Positions 26,398 to 34,841 of a stretch of DNA of 64,000 nt are shown here, piece by piece. The notes below the pieces were generated by a model. That model did no database searches, was not told the origin of the DNA, and worked only from the letters and a program-made list of their open reading frames with translations. Source of the stretch: Massilia niastensis DSM 21313 (lineage in GTDB: Bacteria > Pseudomonadota > Gammaproteobacteria > Burkholderiales > Burkholderiaceae_D). The stretch spans positions 1 to 64,000 of the forward strand of contig NZ_KB908094.1 of the NCBI RefSeq assembly GCF_000382345.1, written 5' to 3'. The translations under genes and the position numbers were made by a program. Each line of letters starts with the position of its first letter. Positions within the stretch are counted from its first letter, which is position 1.

Positions 26398-26808
26398 CTA
26401 GGCGTAGGAAAGTGATGGCATCCGCGTCCGGCTTCCTTGCGGGCCGGCGGAACCGACTATCTTGATGGCGGCGATCAAATGGTTCAGTTCACTCGTTTTC
26501 GTCAGGTGAGCATCCGCTCCGGCCCTCATGACACGGGATGAGTATTGCTCGTCTTCGCTTTTGGTAAGGATGAGGATGTTCAGCTCCGGGGCTTCATCCC
26601 GGATCTGCCGGACAAGCTCGATGTCACCGTAAGGCGAGAGAGAAGGATCAAGCAGCAGGACATCGACACTACCTTCTCTCACATGCGAGACGGTGTCGTT
26701 GGCGTTACCCGACTGGCCAACAACCTGTAGGCCACTCACACAGCCCAGCAACATCTTTAATCTCTGACGCATGATCTCGTGGGGGTCTGCAATAAAAATT
26801 TTTATCAT
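26398..26808 (-). pseudogene. Response-regulator receiver domain lacking its output domain
   Basis: The start at 26808 begins MIKIFIADPHEIMRQRL and gives 136 residues. The receiver domain has the acidic pocket (ADPHE), the phosphorylated-Asp strand DVLLLDPSLSP and the conserved Lys in HLTKTSEL. NarL/FixJ-type regulators continue with a LuxR helix-turn-helix of about 65 residues; here the reading ends in unrelated MPSLSYA. It is either a stand-alone receiver or, given the broken kinase nearby, the remnant of the same two-component system. No clear ribosome-binding site is visible. Confidence 0.65.
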
Positions 26809-27203
26809 CTTATGAAAAAACGATGCAAGGATCCGTTCTCGCAGCGTTTTATGTCTCCTCTTGGTGAATTCCTCCAGCTGGCAAACCGGTAACAACGCTT
26901 TATTGTTATATGTTGTACCTATCCAGGCAATTGCTCATGAAGCAAGCCCCAATATTATCTTCATTCTCAGTGCCATCACAACGATTTTTATCTGGGAAAT
27001 AGATAAAAAACATCACATCTTGTTTCCACTCTGGAATTTTGTTGCTTTTTGGAAACGCGACGCAAGACTGGCAAAACAGCAGGACAAGCTTGGGAATGGA
27101 TTTGGAGTTTAACTACGACATTCCGCATATCAGTTATTCATTCGGACTTACTTCAAATCTTTAAAAAACAAAAACATAGAAGGCATGAATACTTTTATGT
27201 AGT
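26809..27203. other. A+T-rich stretch without a recognised gene
   Basis: Base composition changes sharply here: runs of A and T dominate from about 26790 to 27200, unlike the G+C-rich surroundings. An 83-codon plus-strand frame (26861-27112) contains one hydrophobic stretch but no recognised family or ribosome-binding site. It is likely acquired DNA or the edge of a former mobile element. Confidence 0.55.
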
Positions 27204-27317
27204 TTAATGAACGAATGCACTGCGTGAGCGGACTGCCGCTGCTTTCACGGATACCCGGCGGTTCACGATGGCGCAGCCTACACTGCCCGCCCCGCAAACG
27301 ATATAGTCGTAAGCGTC
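27204..27317 (-). pseudogene. Scrap of a GMC oxidoreductase N terminus
   Basis: The minus strand at 27255-27317 reads DAYDYIVCGAGSVGCAIVNR, the FAD-binding opening of choline dehydrogenase-like GMC oxidoreductases (normally DYIVVGAGSAGC). The frame leaves the family immediately afterwards and stops at 27204. Only about 21 codons remain, so this is a remnant. From here to 27577 I see nothing else. Confidence 0.6.
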
Positions 27318-27577
27318 CTGCTGCGCTCCGCCTGGTGCGCGCGAATCTCTTCCAGAGTATCCGCCAGCGCCGGCGCGGTGACTACGGACAGGCCGGCAGC
27401 GCCGCACGGAATACTGCCGCATTGTTTGAACGCTCACGCGACGACGGAATGCGTCCACGTGGCGGGCGCCGCGTGGCGCAAAGGCGCATGGCGCAGCCTC
27501 CTCGGTGAGGCAGGCATGCGAAGGGATGCGAAGGCCGGCCAGGACGACCGGCTGGGCTCAGGAGAATTGCCGAACGG

Positions 27578-28678
27578 TCAGAAGCTGTGCCGCACGCCCA
27601 CGTTGACGCCGGACTGGTTCATCCCGATGCCCACGGTGCCGCCCGCATCGAGCGCGATGGCGGCAGCGCCGCGGTTCTTCATGTGACCGAGCGAGCCGTA
27701 CACGGCCGTCCGCTTGGACAGCAGATACGTCAGCCGCATCACCGCCAGCGTGGAATCGTTCGGGCTGTCCTCGACCGCATGCCGCGCCACCTGGGCATCG
27801 AGTTCCATCGCTGGCGCCAGCTGGAACTTCGCGCCGACGAAGTACAGGTCCGACTCGAGGTCGGCAGCGCGGGTCGCCGCGAGCTTCTTGCGGCTCATGA
27901 CGCCGGCGCCGATGCGGGTTTTTCCCAGCATCGCATAGCCGCTCACGGTGACGCGCCGGTCGTAGCTGTCGGGTGTCGCCAGTCCCATCGCCGCGCCGGT
28001 ATTGCCCTGCATCTTGTCGTAGGCGGCGGTCACGCCAAACGCCTGGTTGTCGTAGCCCAGTAGTGCCGTCACCTGGCGGCACGCCTTCGAGTTGCCAGGC
28101 ACTTCACCGGCGCAGGCGGTGCCGGCCGGCCCGCCGGCGGTCGAGATATCGCGCCCAACGCTGTACGTCGCTCCCGCGGTGATGTTGGCGAACGTGCCCA
28201 TGTAGCCCACCGCATTGTCGCTGCGTGCGTTGGGGATATACAGGTCGATGCTGGAAATACTGAACAGGTTCGGCCCCAGCACGTCGGACTTGAGCATCGA
28301 GTAGAACGTCATGTTCGGCAGCCGTCCCACCATCAGCGTGCCGTAGCGGTTCTTCAGGCCGACCCAGGCCTGGCGCCCGAACAGGCGGTTACCCTGCCCC
28401 ATCGTACCTGTATCCACGTTGATCCCGCCTTCCAGCGTGAACAGCGCCTGCAAGCCGCCACCCAGGTCCTCGGCGCCGCGAAAGCCAATGCGCGAAGGCA
28501 CGCTGCCCGTGAGGCCGGGCACCTTGGTCACCGATTCCCCGGCGGCGTCGGCGTGGTTCGTGTGCACCACCCCGCTGTCGACGATGCCGTAGATGCTGAC
28601 CTGGCCCTGCGCCAGGACCGGCTGGGCGGCGATGCCGCCGACGAGTGCGAGGGTGGTACCGATGACTGCTTTCTTCAT
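27578..28678 (-). CDS. Gram-negative type-4 outer-membrane porin
   Basis: The 366-residue protein begins with the signal peptide MKKAVIGTTLALVGG...VLA and continues QGQVSIYGIVDSGVVHTNH, the first Porin_4 strand. GFRGAEDLGGGLQALFTLEGG and FGRQAWVGLKNRYGTLMVGR follow, and the chain ends in HSF. CGGAGAC precedes the ATG. It is the last gene of the salicylate module, 74 bases after nagL, and should provide outer-membrane entry for that module's substrate. Confidence 0.93.
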   Translation of the reverse strand: MKKAVIGTTLALVGGIAAQPVLAQGQVSIYGIVDSGVVHTNHADAAGESVTKVPGLTGSVPSRIGFRGAEDLGGGLQALFTLEGGINVDTGTMGQGNRLFGRQAWVGLKNRYGTLMVGRLPNMTFYSMLKSDVLGPNLFSISSIDLYIPNARSDNAVGYMGTFANITAGATYSVGRDISTAGGPAGTACAGEVPGNSKACRQVTALLGYDNQAFGVTAAYDKMQGNTGAAMGLATPDSYDRRVTVSGYAMLGKTRIGAGVMSRKKLAATRAADLESDLYFVGAKFQLAPAMELDAQVARHAVEDSPNDSTLAVMRLTYLLSKRTAVYGSLGHMKNRGAAAIALDAGGTVGIGMNQSGVNVGVRHSF

Positions 28679-28712
28679 TACTCTGTCTCCGTTGATTATT
28701 TTTTGATGTCAT

Positions 28713-28743
28713 ATGCGGCCCCGCGCGATGCGCGAGGCCGCAT
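28713..28743 (-). terminator. Hairpin between nagL and the porin gene
   Basis: ATGCGGCC at 28713-28720 pairs with GGCCGCAT at 28736-28743; after one mismatch CGCGC and GCGCG extend the stem around a three-base loop. No T-run follows on the minus strand. It could be a weak terminator or an mRNA-protecting hairpin that lowers porin expression relative to the upstream genes. Confidence 0.5.
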
Positions 28744-28752
28744 GCTGCGTGC

Positions 28753-29418
28753 TTATTCGCTGTCCGGCTGACGGGCCGGGTGCGCCTGCTGGAAGGCCGG
28801 CAGCTCCTGGCATGCCGCCTCGATCGCCAGCAGGGCCGGGAACGCCGACACATCCATGCCGAAGCGGCGCGCGGCAAACAGCTGGGGCACCAGGCAGCAA
28901 TCCGCCATGGTCGGGCTATCGCCAACGCAGAAGCGCCCACGCGTCGCGTCACGCGCCAGGTCCGCCTCCAGCGCAGCCAGTCCCAGTCCGTGCCAGTGCG
29001 CGATCCAGGCCGCCTTGGCCTCCTCGCTTGCTCCCAGCGGGCCGGTCAGGTACTTCAGCACGCGCAGGTTGTTCAGGGGATGGATGTCGCAGGCCATGGA
29101 CAGGGCCAGCTGGCGCACCCGGGCGCGCTCGCGCGGCGTCCCCGGCAGCAGCGGCTGCTCCGGATACGCGTCGTCGAGGTACTCGATGATCGCCAGCGAC
29201 TGGCTGACGTCCAGGTCGCCGTCACTGAGCACCGGCACCAGGTGGTGCGGATTGCGTGCGCTGAAAGCGGGCCTGAACTGCTCCCCGCCGTCGCGCCCCA
29301 GGTGCACCGGCACATAGGTGTACGGAAGCCCTTTCAGTCCCAGCGCGATGCGCACCCGGTATGCCGAGGAGCTGCGAAAATAATTGTGCAGCACCAGCGG
29401 CGTGTTCATTTCCCGCAT
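28753..29418 (-). CDS. nagL: Maleylpyruvate isomerase, zeta-class GST type
   Basis: The start at 29418 gives 221 residues and overlaps the livF stop in TGATG, with GGGAGTG just upstream; an ATG three codons later is also possible. The glutathione-site segment NYFRSSSAYRVRIALGLKG is close to that of characterised maleylpyruvate isomerases, and NPHHLVPVL and MACDIHPLNNLRVLKYL follow. It converts maleylpyruvate to fumarylpyruvate with glutathione for the nagI-nagK pathway. It is separated from nagI and nagK by the liv genes. The other copy at 17994-18632 is clearly diverged. Confidence 0.92.
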   Translation of the reverse strand: MREMNTPLVLHNYFRSSSAYRVRIALGLKGLPYTYVPVHLGRDGGEQFRPAFSARNPHHLVPVLSDGDLDVSQSLAIIEYLDDAYPEQPLLPGTPRERARVRQLALSMACDIHPLNNLRVLKYLTGPLGASEEAKAAWIAHWHGLGLAALEADLARDATRGRFCVGDSPTMADCCLVPQLFAARRFGMDVSAFPALLAIEAACQELPAFQQAHPARQPDSE

Positions 29419-29744
29419 CATGACACTCCCATGTATTGTTGAACGATGGCCGGTTCGGCGCGCAGCGCATCGGAACTGCCCTGCCACACCACCCTGCCCT
29501 TTTCCAGGACGAAGTGCCGGTCGGCGAGCTTGAGCAGCGCGCCGACGTTCTTGTCGATGACGATCTGCGCCAGCCCTTCCGCCTTCAGCGCCGCCAGCGC
29601 GTTCCAGATCTCGGTGCGGATGATCGGCGCCAGTCCCTCGGTCGCCTCGTCCAGTACCAGCAGCTGCGGGTTGGTCATCAGCGCGCGGCCGATCGCCAGC
29701 ATCTGCTGTTCGCCGCCGGACAGCTGCCAGCCCAGGTTGGCGCG
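29388..29744. repeat. Intact-locus copy of the 357-base livF-nagL duplication
   Basis: This is the source-like copy: it lies inside the intact livF gene and crosses the livF/nagL junction. The partner copy at 25924-26280 is in the same orientation, 3464 bases away, without gaps. No terminal inverted repeats or transposase accompany either copy. Confidence 0.9.
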
Positions 29745-30140
29745 CCGTTCCTGCAGGCGCGGGAAGAACTGGTACACCCGCGCCAGGTCCCAGGGCTTCA
29801 GGCTGGCCTGGGCGTGGCGCGGGGCGCGCGCCGTGGCCACCAGGTTCTCCTCGACCGTCAGGTTGGTGAAGATCTCCCGGCCTTCCGGCACCAGTCCCAG
29901 GCCGAGCCGGGCGATGCCGTGCGAGGCCAGCCCCGCCAGCGGCCTGCCGCCGAAAGAGATCGCGCCGGACTTCAGGGGCAGCATGCCGAACAGGCATTTC
30001 ACCGTCGTCGAGCGGCCCATGCCGTTGCGGCCCAGCAGGGTCACCACCTCGCCGGCCCGGATATCGAAGCTGACGCCGAACAAGGCCTGCGCGTGGCCAT
30101 ACGATGCCTGCACATCGTGCATTTCCATCAGGGTCCTCAT
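29418..30140 (-). CDS. livF: Branched-chain-type ABC transporter ATPase (LivF)
   Basis: The start at 30140 overlaps the livG stop and gives 240 residues. The signature LSGGEQQ and Walker B LLVLDEATEGL are standard. The Walker A loop reads LLGRNGMGRSTT, so the usual nucleotide-binding Lys is Arg43. It energises uptake through LivH and LivM together with LivG. Position between nagAb and nagL shows that the transporter belongs to the salicylate operon and likely imports an aromatic acid. Whether Arg43 reduces ATPase activity or LivG carries most of the work is open. Confidence 0.93.
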   Translation of the reverse strand: MRTLMEMHDVQASYGHAQALFGVSFDIRAGEVVTLLGRNGMGRSTTVKCLFGMLPLKSGAISFGGRPLAGLASHGIARLGLGLVPEGREIFTNLTVEENLVATARAPRHAQASLKPWDLARVYQFFPRLQERRANLGWQLSGGEQQMLAIGRALMTNPQLLVLDEATEGLAPIIRTEIWNALAALKAEGLAQIVIDKNVGALLKLADRHFVLEKGRVVWQGSSDALRAEPAIVQQYMGVS

Positions 30141-30886
30141 GCCGCCTCCTCTTCGCCCAGGTACACCGCCTTCACTTCCGGGTGCCGGCGGATCTCGTCC
30201 GGCGTCCCGCTGAACAGCACCTTGCCGTAGACCAGCACCGTGATCCGGTCGGCCAATGCGTACACCGCATCCATGTCGTGCTCGATCAGCAGGATGCCGT
30301 AGCGCCCCTTCAGCCGCGCCAGCATCTGCACCACCGCGCCCGATTCCTGCACGCTCATGCCCGCCATCGGTTCGTCGAGCAGCAGGCACTTCGGCTGCGC
30401 GGCCAGCGCCATGGCCAGCTCCAGCTGGCGCCGTTCGCCGTACGCCAGGCCGGCGGCCGGCATGGCGCTGCGGTGCGCCAGGCCGCACGTGGCCAGCACT
30501 TCGTCGGCGACCTTGACCTGGGCCGCGCGCGCCAGCATCGGGCGCCAGAAGCGCCACCCGTGTTCCTGGGCGCCGATCGCGGCCAGCACGGCGTTCTCGC
30601 GCACCGTGAATTCCTCGAAGATCGAGGTGATCTGGTAGGACCGCAGCAGGCCGCTGCGCGCCCGCGCATGGATCGGCAAGGCGGTGACGTCGACCCCGTC
30701 GTACCAGACCTTGCCGGCATTCGAGGCCAGTTCGCCCGACAGCTGGTTGATCAGCGTGGTCTTGCCGGCGCCGTTCGGGCCGATGATGGCGTGCAGCTCG
30801 CCGGGCCGGATGTCCAGCGACACCGAGTCGGTCACCAGGATGCCGCCGTAGCGCTTGACCAGCGCCTCGGTTCTCAGGATGCTCAT
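30137..30886 (-). CDS. livG: Branched-chain-type ABC transporter ATPase (LivG)
   Basis: The start at 30886 follows AGGAGA and gives 249 residues. The Walker A loop IIGPNGAGKTTLINQLSG is intact. GLLRSYQITSIFEEFTVREN is the typical LivG Q-loop region, and LLLDEPMAGM with the H-loop LLIEHDMD completes the site. The signature is LAYGERRQLELA. It overlaps livM and livF by four bases on each side, so the transporter subunits are translationally coupled. Confidence 0.95.
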   Translation of the reverse strand: MSILRTEALVKRYGGILVTDSVSLDIRPGELHAIIGPNGAGKTTLINQLSGELASNAGKVWYDGVDVTALPIHARARSGLLRSYQITSIFEEFTVRENAVLAAIGAQEHGWRFWRPMLARAAQVKVADEVLATCGLAHRSAMPAAGLAYGERRQLELAMALAAQPKCLLLDEPMAGMSVQESGAVVQMLARLKGRYGILLIEHDMDAVYALADRITVLVYGKVLFSGTPDEIRRHPEVKAVYLGEEEAA

Positions 30887-31905
30887 GCGCGTTCTCCTGC
30901 GAGATGGATGACGGTGGCCTTCGGCGTCGGCGGAGGATCCGCTGCCGGCGCGGCTTGCCGGCGCGACAGGCGTTCCAGCAAACCGGCCAGGCCTGGCGTG
31001 CGCAGCAGCGCGATCAGGAAGATCGCCAGTCCGAAGATGGCCGGCCAGTACTCGGTCGCCATCTTCAGCAGCTCCTCGGCGCCGAGGAAGGCCAGCGCGC
31101 CGAGCAGCGGGCCGAAGACCGTCCCGATCCCGCCCAGCACGATCATGACGATCAGGTCGCCGGAAACGATCCAGCCCAGCGTCGCGGGGGAAGCGAACGC
31201 GGTCAGGTTCGCCAGCAGCATGCCGGCGATCCCGCACAGGACGGCCGACAGCACATAGGCTGCAAGCTGGTAGCGCTTGCCCTGGAAGCCGATCGCATTG
31301 ATGCGGCGCGGGTTCTGGCGCGCGCCGCGCAGCACCATGCCGAACGGCGCGCTACGCAGGCGGGCCGACCACCACAGCACCAGGCACAGTACGACGAAGC
31401 CGACGACGTACACGGTCAGCGGACGTCCGAGGTCCTGGCCGAAGAAGCGGCTGGTGGCCGAGATCGGCGTGCCGTCGTCGCCGCCGTAGTGTTTCAGGCT
31501 GACGAACACGAAGTAGCCCATCTGCGCGAACGCCAGCGTGATCATGATGAAGCCGATCCCGGTGGTGCGCAGGCTGACGGCGCCGGTCAGCAGCCCGATC
31601 AGGCCGCACGATACGACGCACACCGCCAGGTGCACCCAGCCGCTGTCGATGCCGTGCCAGGCCGGGATCGCCACGCTGTAGGCGCCCAGGCCCAGGAACA
31701 GCGCGTGCCCCAGGCTGACCATCCCGCCGAAGCCGAGCGCCAGGTTCAGCGCGCTGGCCGCGATCGCATAGATGATGATGCGGGCGAAAAAGACCGTGTA
31801 GAACGGCTGGTCGGCGAGGGTCGACACCACGGGCACCAGCGCCAGCAGGAGCAGGAGCAGCAGCGGCACCAGCGTGGCTGGGCGGCGAAGAGTTGCGAAT
31901 GACAT
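30883..31905 (-). CDS. livM: Branched-chain-type ABC transporter permease (LivM)
   Basis: The 340-residue inner-membrane protein has about ten hydrophobic segments. The family marks are NLALGFGGMVSLGHALFLGLGAY near residue 60 and VLRGARQNPRRINAIGF in the cytoplasmic loop that contacts the ATPases, followed by GGIGTVFGPLLGA. The C terminus has a proline-rich tail, PAADPPPTP. It pairs with LivH and lies two bases after it. Confidence 0.94.
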   Translation of the reverse strand: MSFATLRRPATLVPLLLLLLLALVPVVSTLADQPFYTVFFARIIIYAIAASALNLALGFGGMVSLGHALFLGLGAYSVAIPAWHGIDSGWVHLAVCVVSCGLIGLLTGAVSLRTTGIGFIMITLAFAQMGYFVFVSLKHYGGDDGTPISATSRFFGQDLGRPLTVYVVGFVVLCLVLWWSARLRSAPFGMVLRGARQNPRRINAIGFQGKRYQLAAYVLSAVLCGIAGMLLANLTAFASPATLGWIVSGDLIVMIVLGGIGTVFGPLLGALAFLGAEELLKMATEYWPAIFGLAIFLIALLRTPGLAGLLERLSRRQAAPAADPPPTPKATVIHLAGERA

Positions 31906-31907
31906 GA

Positions 31908-32828
31908 TCAGGTCCTCCCGGCGGGAAACAGGCCTTGCGGGCGCACGGCGAGCACCACGGCCATCAACAGATACACCAGCATGGATGCCAGTGCCGGTCC
32001 GGCGGCGTTGGCGATGTCGCGGCTGGCGACTTCGCGCAGCAGCGCCGGCAGGAAGGCGCGTCCGAGCGTATCGGCCACGCCGACGATCAGCGCCGCGTAA
32101 AACGCGCCGCTGACCGAGCCGATCCCGCCGATGACGATCACGACCAGCGCCGTGATCAGCACCGGCTCGCCCATGCCGCTCTGGATCGACATGATCGGGC
32201 CCGCCATGACGCCGGCCAGGCCGGCCAGCGCCGCGCCCAGCGCGAACACCACCGCGTTGAGCAGCTTGATGTCGATGCCCAGCGCCGAGACCATCTTCGG
32301 ATTGACGGCCCCGGCGCGCACCAGCATGCCGAGCCGCGTCTTCTGCATCAGCAGCCAGGCGCCGACGGCCACCGCCAGGCCGACCACGATGATCGCGAAG
32401 CGGTAGCTGGGGTAGCTGATGCCGAACAGGTCGACCGTGTTCTCGAAGAAGGCCGGCAGCGGCAGGAAGTAAGGCTGCGGGCCCCAGACGATGCGGGTCA
32501 GCTCGTTAAAGAACAGTACCAGCCCGAAAGTGGCCAGCACATGGTCGAGGTGATCCCGTCCGTACAGGCGCGAGATCGCGGTCCGCTCCAGCACGAAGCC
32601 CACGACCACGCAGCCGGCCACCGCGGCCAGGAGCGCCAGCGCGAAGGATTCTGTGTGCTGGTAGGCGGTGGCCGCGAAATAGGCGCCCAGCATGTACAGC
32701 GAGCCATGGGCCAGGTTGACGAAGCTCATGATGCCGAACACCAGCGTCAGCCCGGCTGCGAGCAGGAACAGCAGCACGCCGAACTGCAGCCCGTTCAGCA
32801 GCTGCGTTGCGATGAGAGTGAGTGACAT
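31908..32828 (-). CDS. livH: Branched-chain-type ABC transporter permease (LivH)
   Basis: The 306-residue permease begins LNGLQFGVLLFLLAAGLTLVFG and contains NLAHGSLYMLGAY, the conserved cytoplasmic loop near RAGAVNPKMVSALGI and VIGGIGSVSGAFYAALIVG. All are typical of LivH. CGGAG precedes the ATG. It follows the binding-protein gene by 15 bases and forms the membrane channel with LivM. Confidence 0.94.
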   Translation of the reverse strand: MSLTLIATQLLNGLQFGVLLFLLAAGLTLVFGIMSFVNLAHGSLYMLGAYFAATAYQHTESFALALLAAVAGCVVVGFVLERTAISRLYGRDHLDHVLATFGLVLFFNELTRIVWGPQPYFLPLPAFFENTVDLFGISYPSYRFAIIVVGLAVAVGAWLLMQKTRLGMLVRAGAVNPKMVSALGIDIKLLNAVVFALGAALAGLAGVMAGPIMSIQSGMGEPVLITALVVIVIGGIGSVSGAFYAALIVGVADTLGRAFLPALLREVASRDIANAAGPALASMLVYLLMAVVLAVRPQGLFPAGRT

Positions 32829-32843
32829 GGCAGGCTCCGGCCG

Positions 32844-34004
32844 TCAGGGCATGCCGCACTTCGACTGATACACGTCCGCGTGCGCTGCGAGCGGCGTTCC
32901 CAGTTGCTTGACGGTCGGCTTGCCGGCTTCCTGCGCGACGCGGAACGCGTAGTAGTTCTGGACCGGCATGTTGTTCTTGTTGAAGCGGAACGGTCCACGC
33001 ACCGATTTGAACTCACCGCCCGACGCCTTGACCGCAGCGGCCAGTGCGCGCTTGTCGGTGGCCTTGGCGCCCGCCTTGCGCACTGCCACGTCCAGCAGGC
33101 GCGCCGCGTCGTAGCCGGTGGCCGCGTACTCGCTCGGCGTACGCTTGTATTTCGCCACGAAGGCGGCCACGAAGGCCCGGTTCTCCGGCGTGTCGAGCGC
33201 AGCATCCCACATCGCGCCGTAGGTGGTGCCGACGGCGGCGTCGCGCAATGCGGGCATGGTGGTGCCGTCGACCGTGAACACCGAGTAGTTCGGCAGCTTG
33301 GCCAGCATGCCGGCCTGGCTCAGTTGGCGGATGTAATTCACGCCCATGCCACCCGGGTAGAACGCGAACACGGCATCCGGCCTGGCCGCCTGCAGCTGCG
33401 CGATCTCGGCCGAGTAGTCCGATTGGCCGACCTGGGTGTAGACCTCGTCCACGATTTCGCCCTTGAAGTAGCGCTTGAAGCCCTGCAGCATGTCCTTGCC
33501 GGCCTGGTAGTTCGGCGCCATCAGGTAGACCCGCTTGTAGCCCTTATCCTGCATGTACTTGCCCATGCTTTCGGCCGCGCCGTCGTTCTGCCAGGCGACC
33601 GAGAACACGTTCGGGGAACAGGACGCGCCCGCGAGAGGCGATGGCCCGGCGTTGGTCGCGATGGCGACCGTGCCGGAATCCGCGATCACCTTGGCGCTGG
33701 CCATCAGCACGTTGGAGAAGCCCAGGCCGACGATGGCGTGGACGCGGTCCTTGTCGATGAACTTGCGCACGATCTGGTTGCCGATCTCCGGCTTGAGCTG
33801 GTCGTCTTCCCTCAGCACCGTGACGGCCTGGCCGCCGAGCTTGCCGCCGCCCTGCTCCACTGCCAGCATGAAGCCGTCGTACTGGTCCTGGCCCACCACG
33901 GCCACGGGGCCGGACAGGGGAGCCGAAAAGCCGATCTTGACCTGCGCCTGGGCGGCGCTGGCGAGCAACAGGGCGGTGCAAACGCCAAGGCATTTGATGT
34001 ACAT
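32844..34004 (-). CDS. livJ: Periplasmic binding protein of the liv-type ABC transporter
   Basis: The 386-residue protein has a signal peptide ending SAAQAQ and then VKIGFSAPLSGPVAVVGQDQYDGF, the standard type I periplasmic-binding opening. Two lobes with YQAGKDMLQGFKRYF and VFAFYPGGMGVNYIRQL follow. It captures the substrate for LivHMGF. Relatives in catabolic operons bind benzoate-type aromatic acids rather than amino acids; salicylate or gentisate is the natural guess here. It sits directly downstream of nagAb. Confidence 0.92.
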   Translation of the reverse strand: MYIKCLGVCTALLLASAAQAQVKIGFSAPLSGPVAVVGQDQYDGFMLAVEQGGGKLGGQAVTVLREDDQLKPEIGNQIVRKFIDKDRVHAIVGLGFSNVLMASAKVIADSGTVAIATNAGPSPLAGASCSPNVFSVAWQNDGAAESMGKYMQDKGYKRVYLMAPNYQAGKDMLQGFKRYFKGEIVDEVYTQVGQSDYSAEIAQLQAARPDAVFAFYPGGMGVNYIRQLSQAGMLAKLPNYSVFTVDGTTMPALRDAAVGTTYGAMWDAALDTPENRAFVAAFVAKYKRTPSEYAATGYDAARLLDVAVRKAGAKATDKRALAAAVKASGGEFKSVRGPFRFNKNNMPVQNYYAFRVAQEAGKPTVKQLGTPLAAHADVYQSKCGMP

Positions 34005-34037
34005 GGTATCTCCGTAATAATTATGTGAGGGTGCTGC

Positions 34038-34352
34038 TCAGCCGAGGTCGACGTAGACCCGGCCGCCTTCGACCTTGACCGGATAGGTGCGCACGGCGTC
34101 GGTGGCCGGTTCGCAGGTGGCCAGGCCGTTGCGGATATCGAACTTCCCCTGGTGCAGGGGGCACTCGATCTCGTAGCCGTCCAGGAAGCCGTCGCACAGC
34201 TTCGCCGCGCCGTGGGTGCACAGGATGGCGGTCGCGTAGACGCCACCCTCGGCGCCATACAGCGCCAGCTCGACGCCGCCGGCCACCACCGCGGTCACAT
34301 CGTCGTCGGGAATGTCGGCCTCGGCGGCCGCGTCGATCCAGTTGTTTGCCAT
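34038..34352 (-). CDS. nagAb: Rieske ferredoxin of salicylate 5-hydroxylase
   Basis: The 104-residue protein carries a Rieske 2Fe-2S site, C45-x-H47 and C64-x-x-H67 (ECPLHQGKFD). GAGGAGA precedes the ATG. It transfers electrons from the NagAa reductase to the NagG/NagH oxygenase. Gene order nagG-nagH-nagAb matches the salicylate 5-hydroxylase genes of Ralstonia sp. U2, except that the naphthalene dioxygenase genes are absent. Confidence 0.93.
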   Translation of the reverse strand: MANNWIDAAAEADIPDDDVTAVVAGGVELALYGAEGGVYATAILCTHGAAKLCDGFLDGYEIECPLHQGKFDIRNGLATCEPATDAVRTYPVKVEGGRVYVDLG

Positions 34353-34361
34353 GGTGTCTCC

Positions 34362-34841
34362 TCAGATTGGATAGATCAGCGAGTTGGGGATCATCTCGGT
34401 GTCGTAGATGCAGTGGCGCCGTTCGAAACGCAGGCCATCTGCGGTCATGCGGATCCGGTCCAGGTAGCGGCCCACGTTGAAGACCGTGGTTTCCTGCGAC
34501 AGCTTGGTGCGGAACACGGCGTAGTTGGCCTGGGCATGGATGACGCCGTCCTCCACCTTCTCGACCAGCGGTGCACCGACCACATGGCGCTGGTAATACG
34601 GATCGTGGAACAGGGTCTCCTTGATGCCGTAGGCGCGATCTACCAGCATCCCACGGCTCAGCAGCGCCAGGGTCGCCAGCGGCATGCCGCGCTCGTGGTT
34701 CTCGCGCGGCTGCACGCGGTAGTCGCAATCCTCGACGAACAGGGCGATCCACTTGTCCCAGTCGCCGCTGTCGACGGCGGCCGCGTAGTCCGCGTACAGG
34801 CGGGTCAGGGCGAGGTAGGTGTCGATGTCGAGGGTGTTCAT
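34362..34841 (-). CDS. nagH: Salicylate 5-hydroxylase small (beta) subunit
   Basis: The 159-residue protein has the NTF2-like fold of ring-hydroxylating dioxygenase beta subunits: YLALTRLYADYAAAVDSGDWDKWIALF, DCDYRVQPRENHERG and a C-terminal CIYDTEMIPNSLIYPI. It overlaps nagG by ATGA, so the two subunits are made together. It plays a structural role in the heteromeric oxygenase that hydroxylates salicylate to gentisate. Confidence 0.92.
   Translation of the reverse strand: MNTLDIDTYLALTRLYADYAAAVDSGDWDKWIALFVEDCDYRVQPRENHERGMPLATLALLSRGMLVDRAYGIKETLFHDPYYQRHVVGAPLVEKVEDGVIHAQANYAVFRTKLSQETTVFNVGRYLDRIRMTADGLRFERRHCIYDTEMIPNSLIYPI

Noticed and set aside
26861..27112. 83-codon plus-strand frame in the A+T-rich stretch
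   Set aside because: It has one hydrophobic segment, but no family match or start signal that I can support.
25924..29744. Duplication considered as an insertion sequence
   Set aside because: No transposase, terminal inverted repeats or target duplications are visible; the unit is simply the livF-nagL junction.
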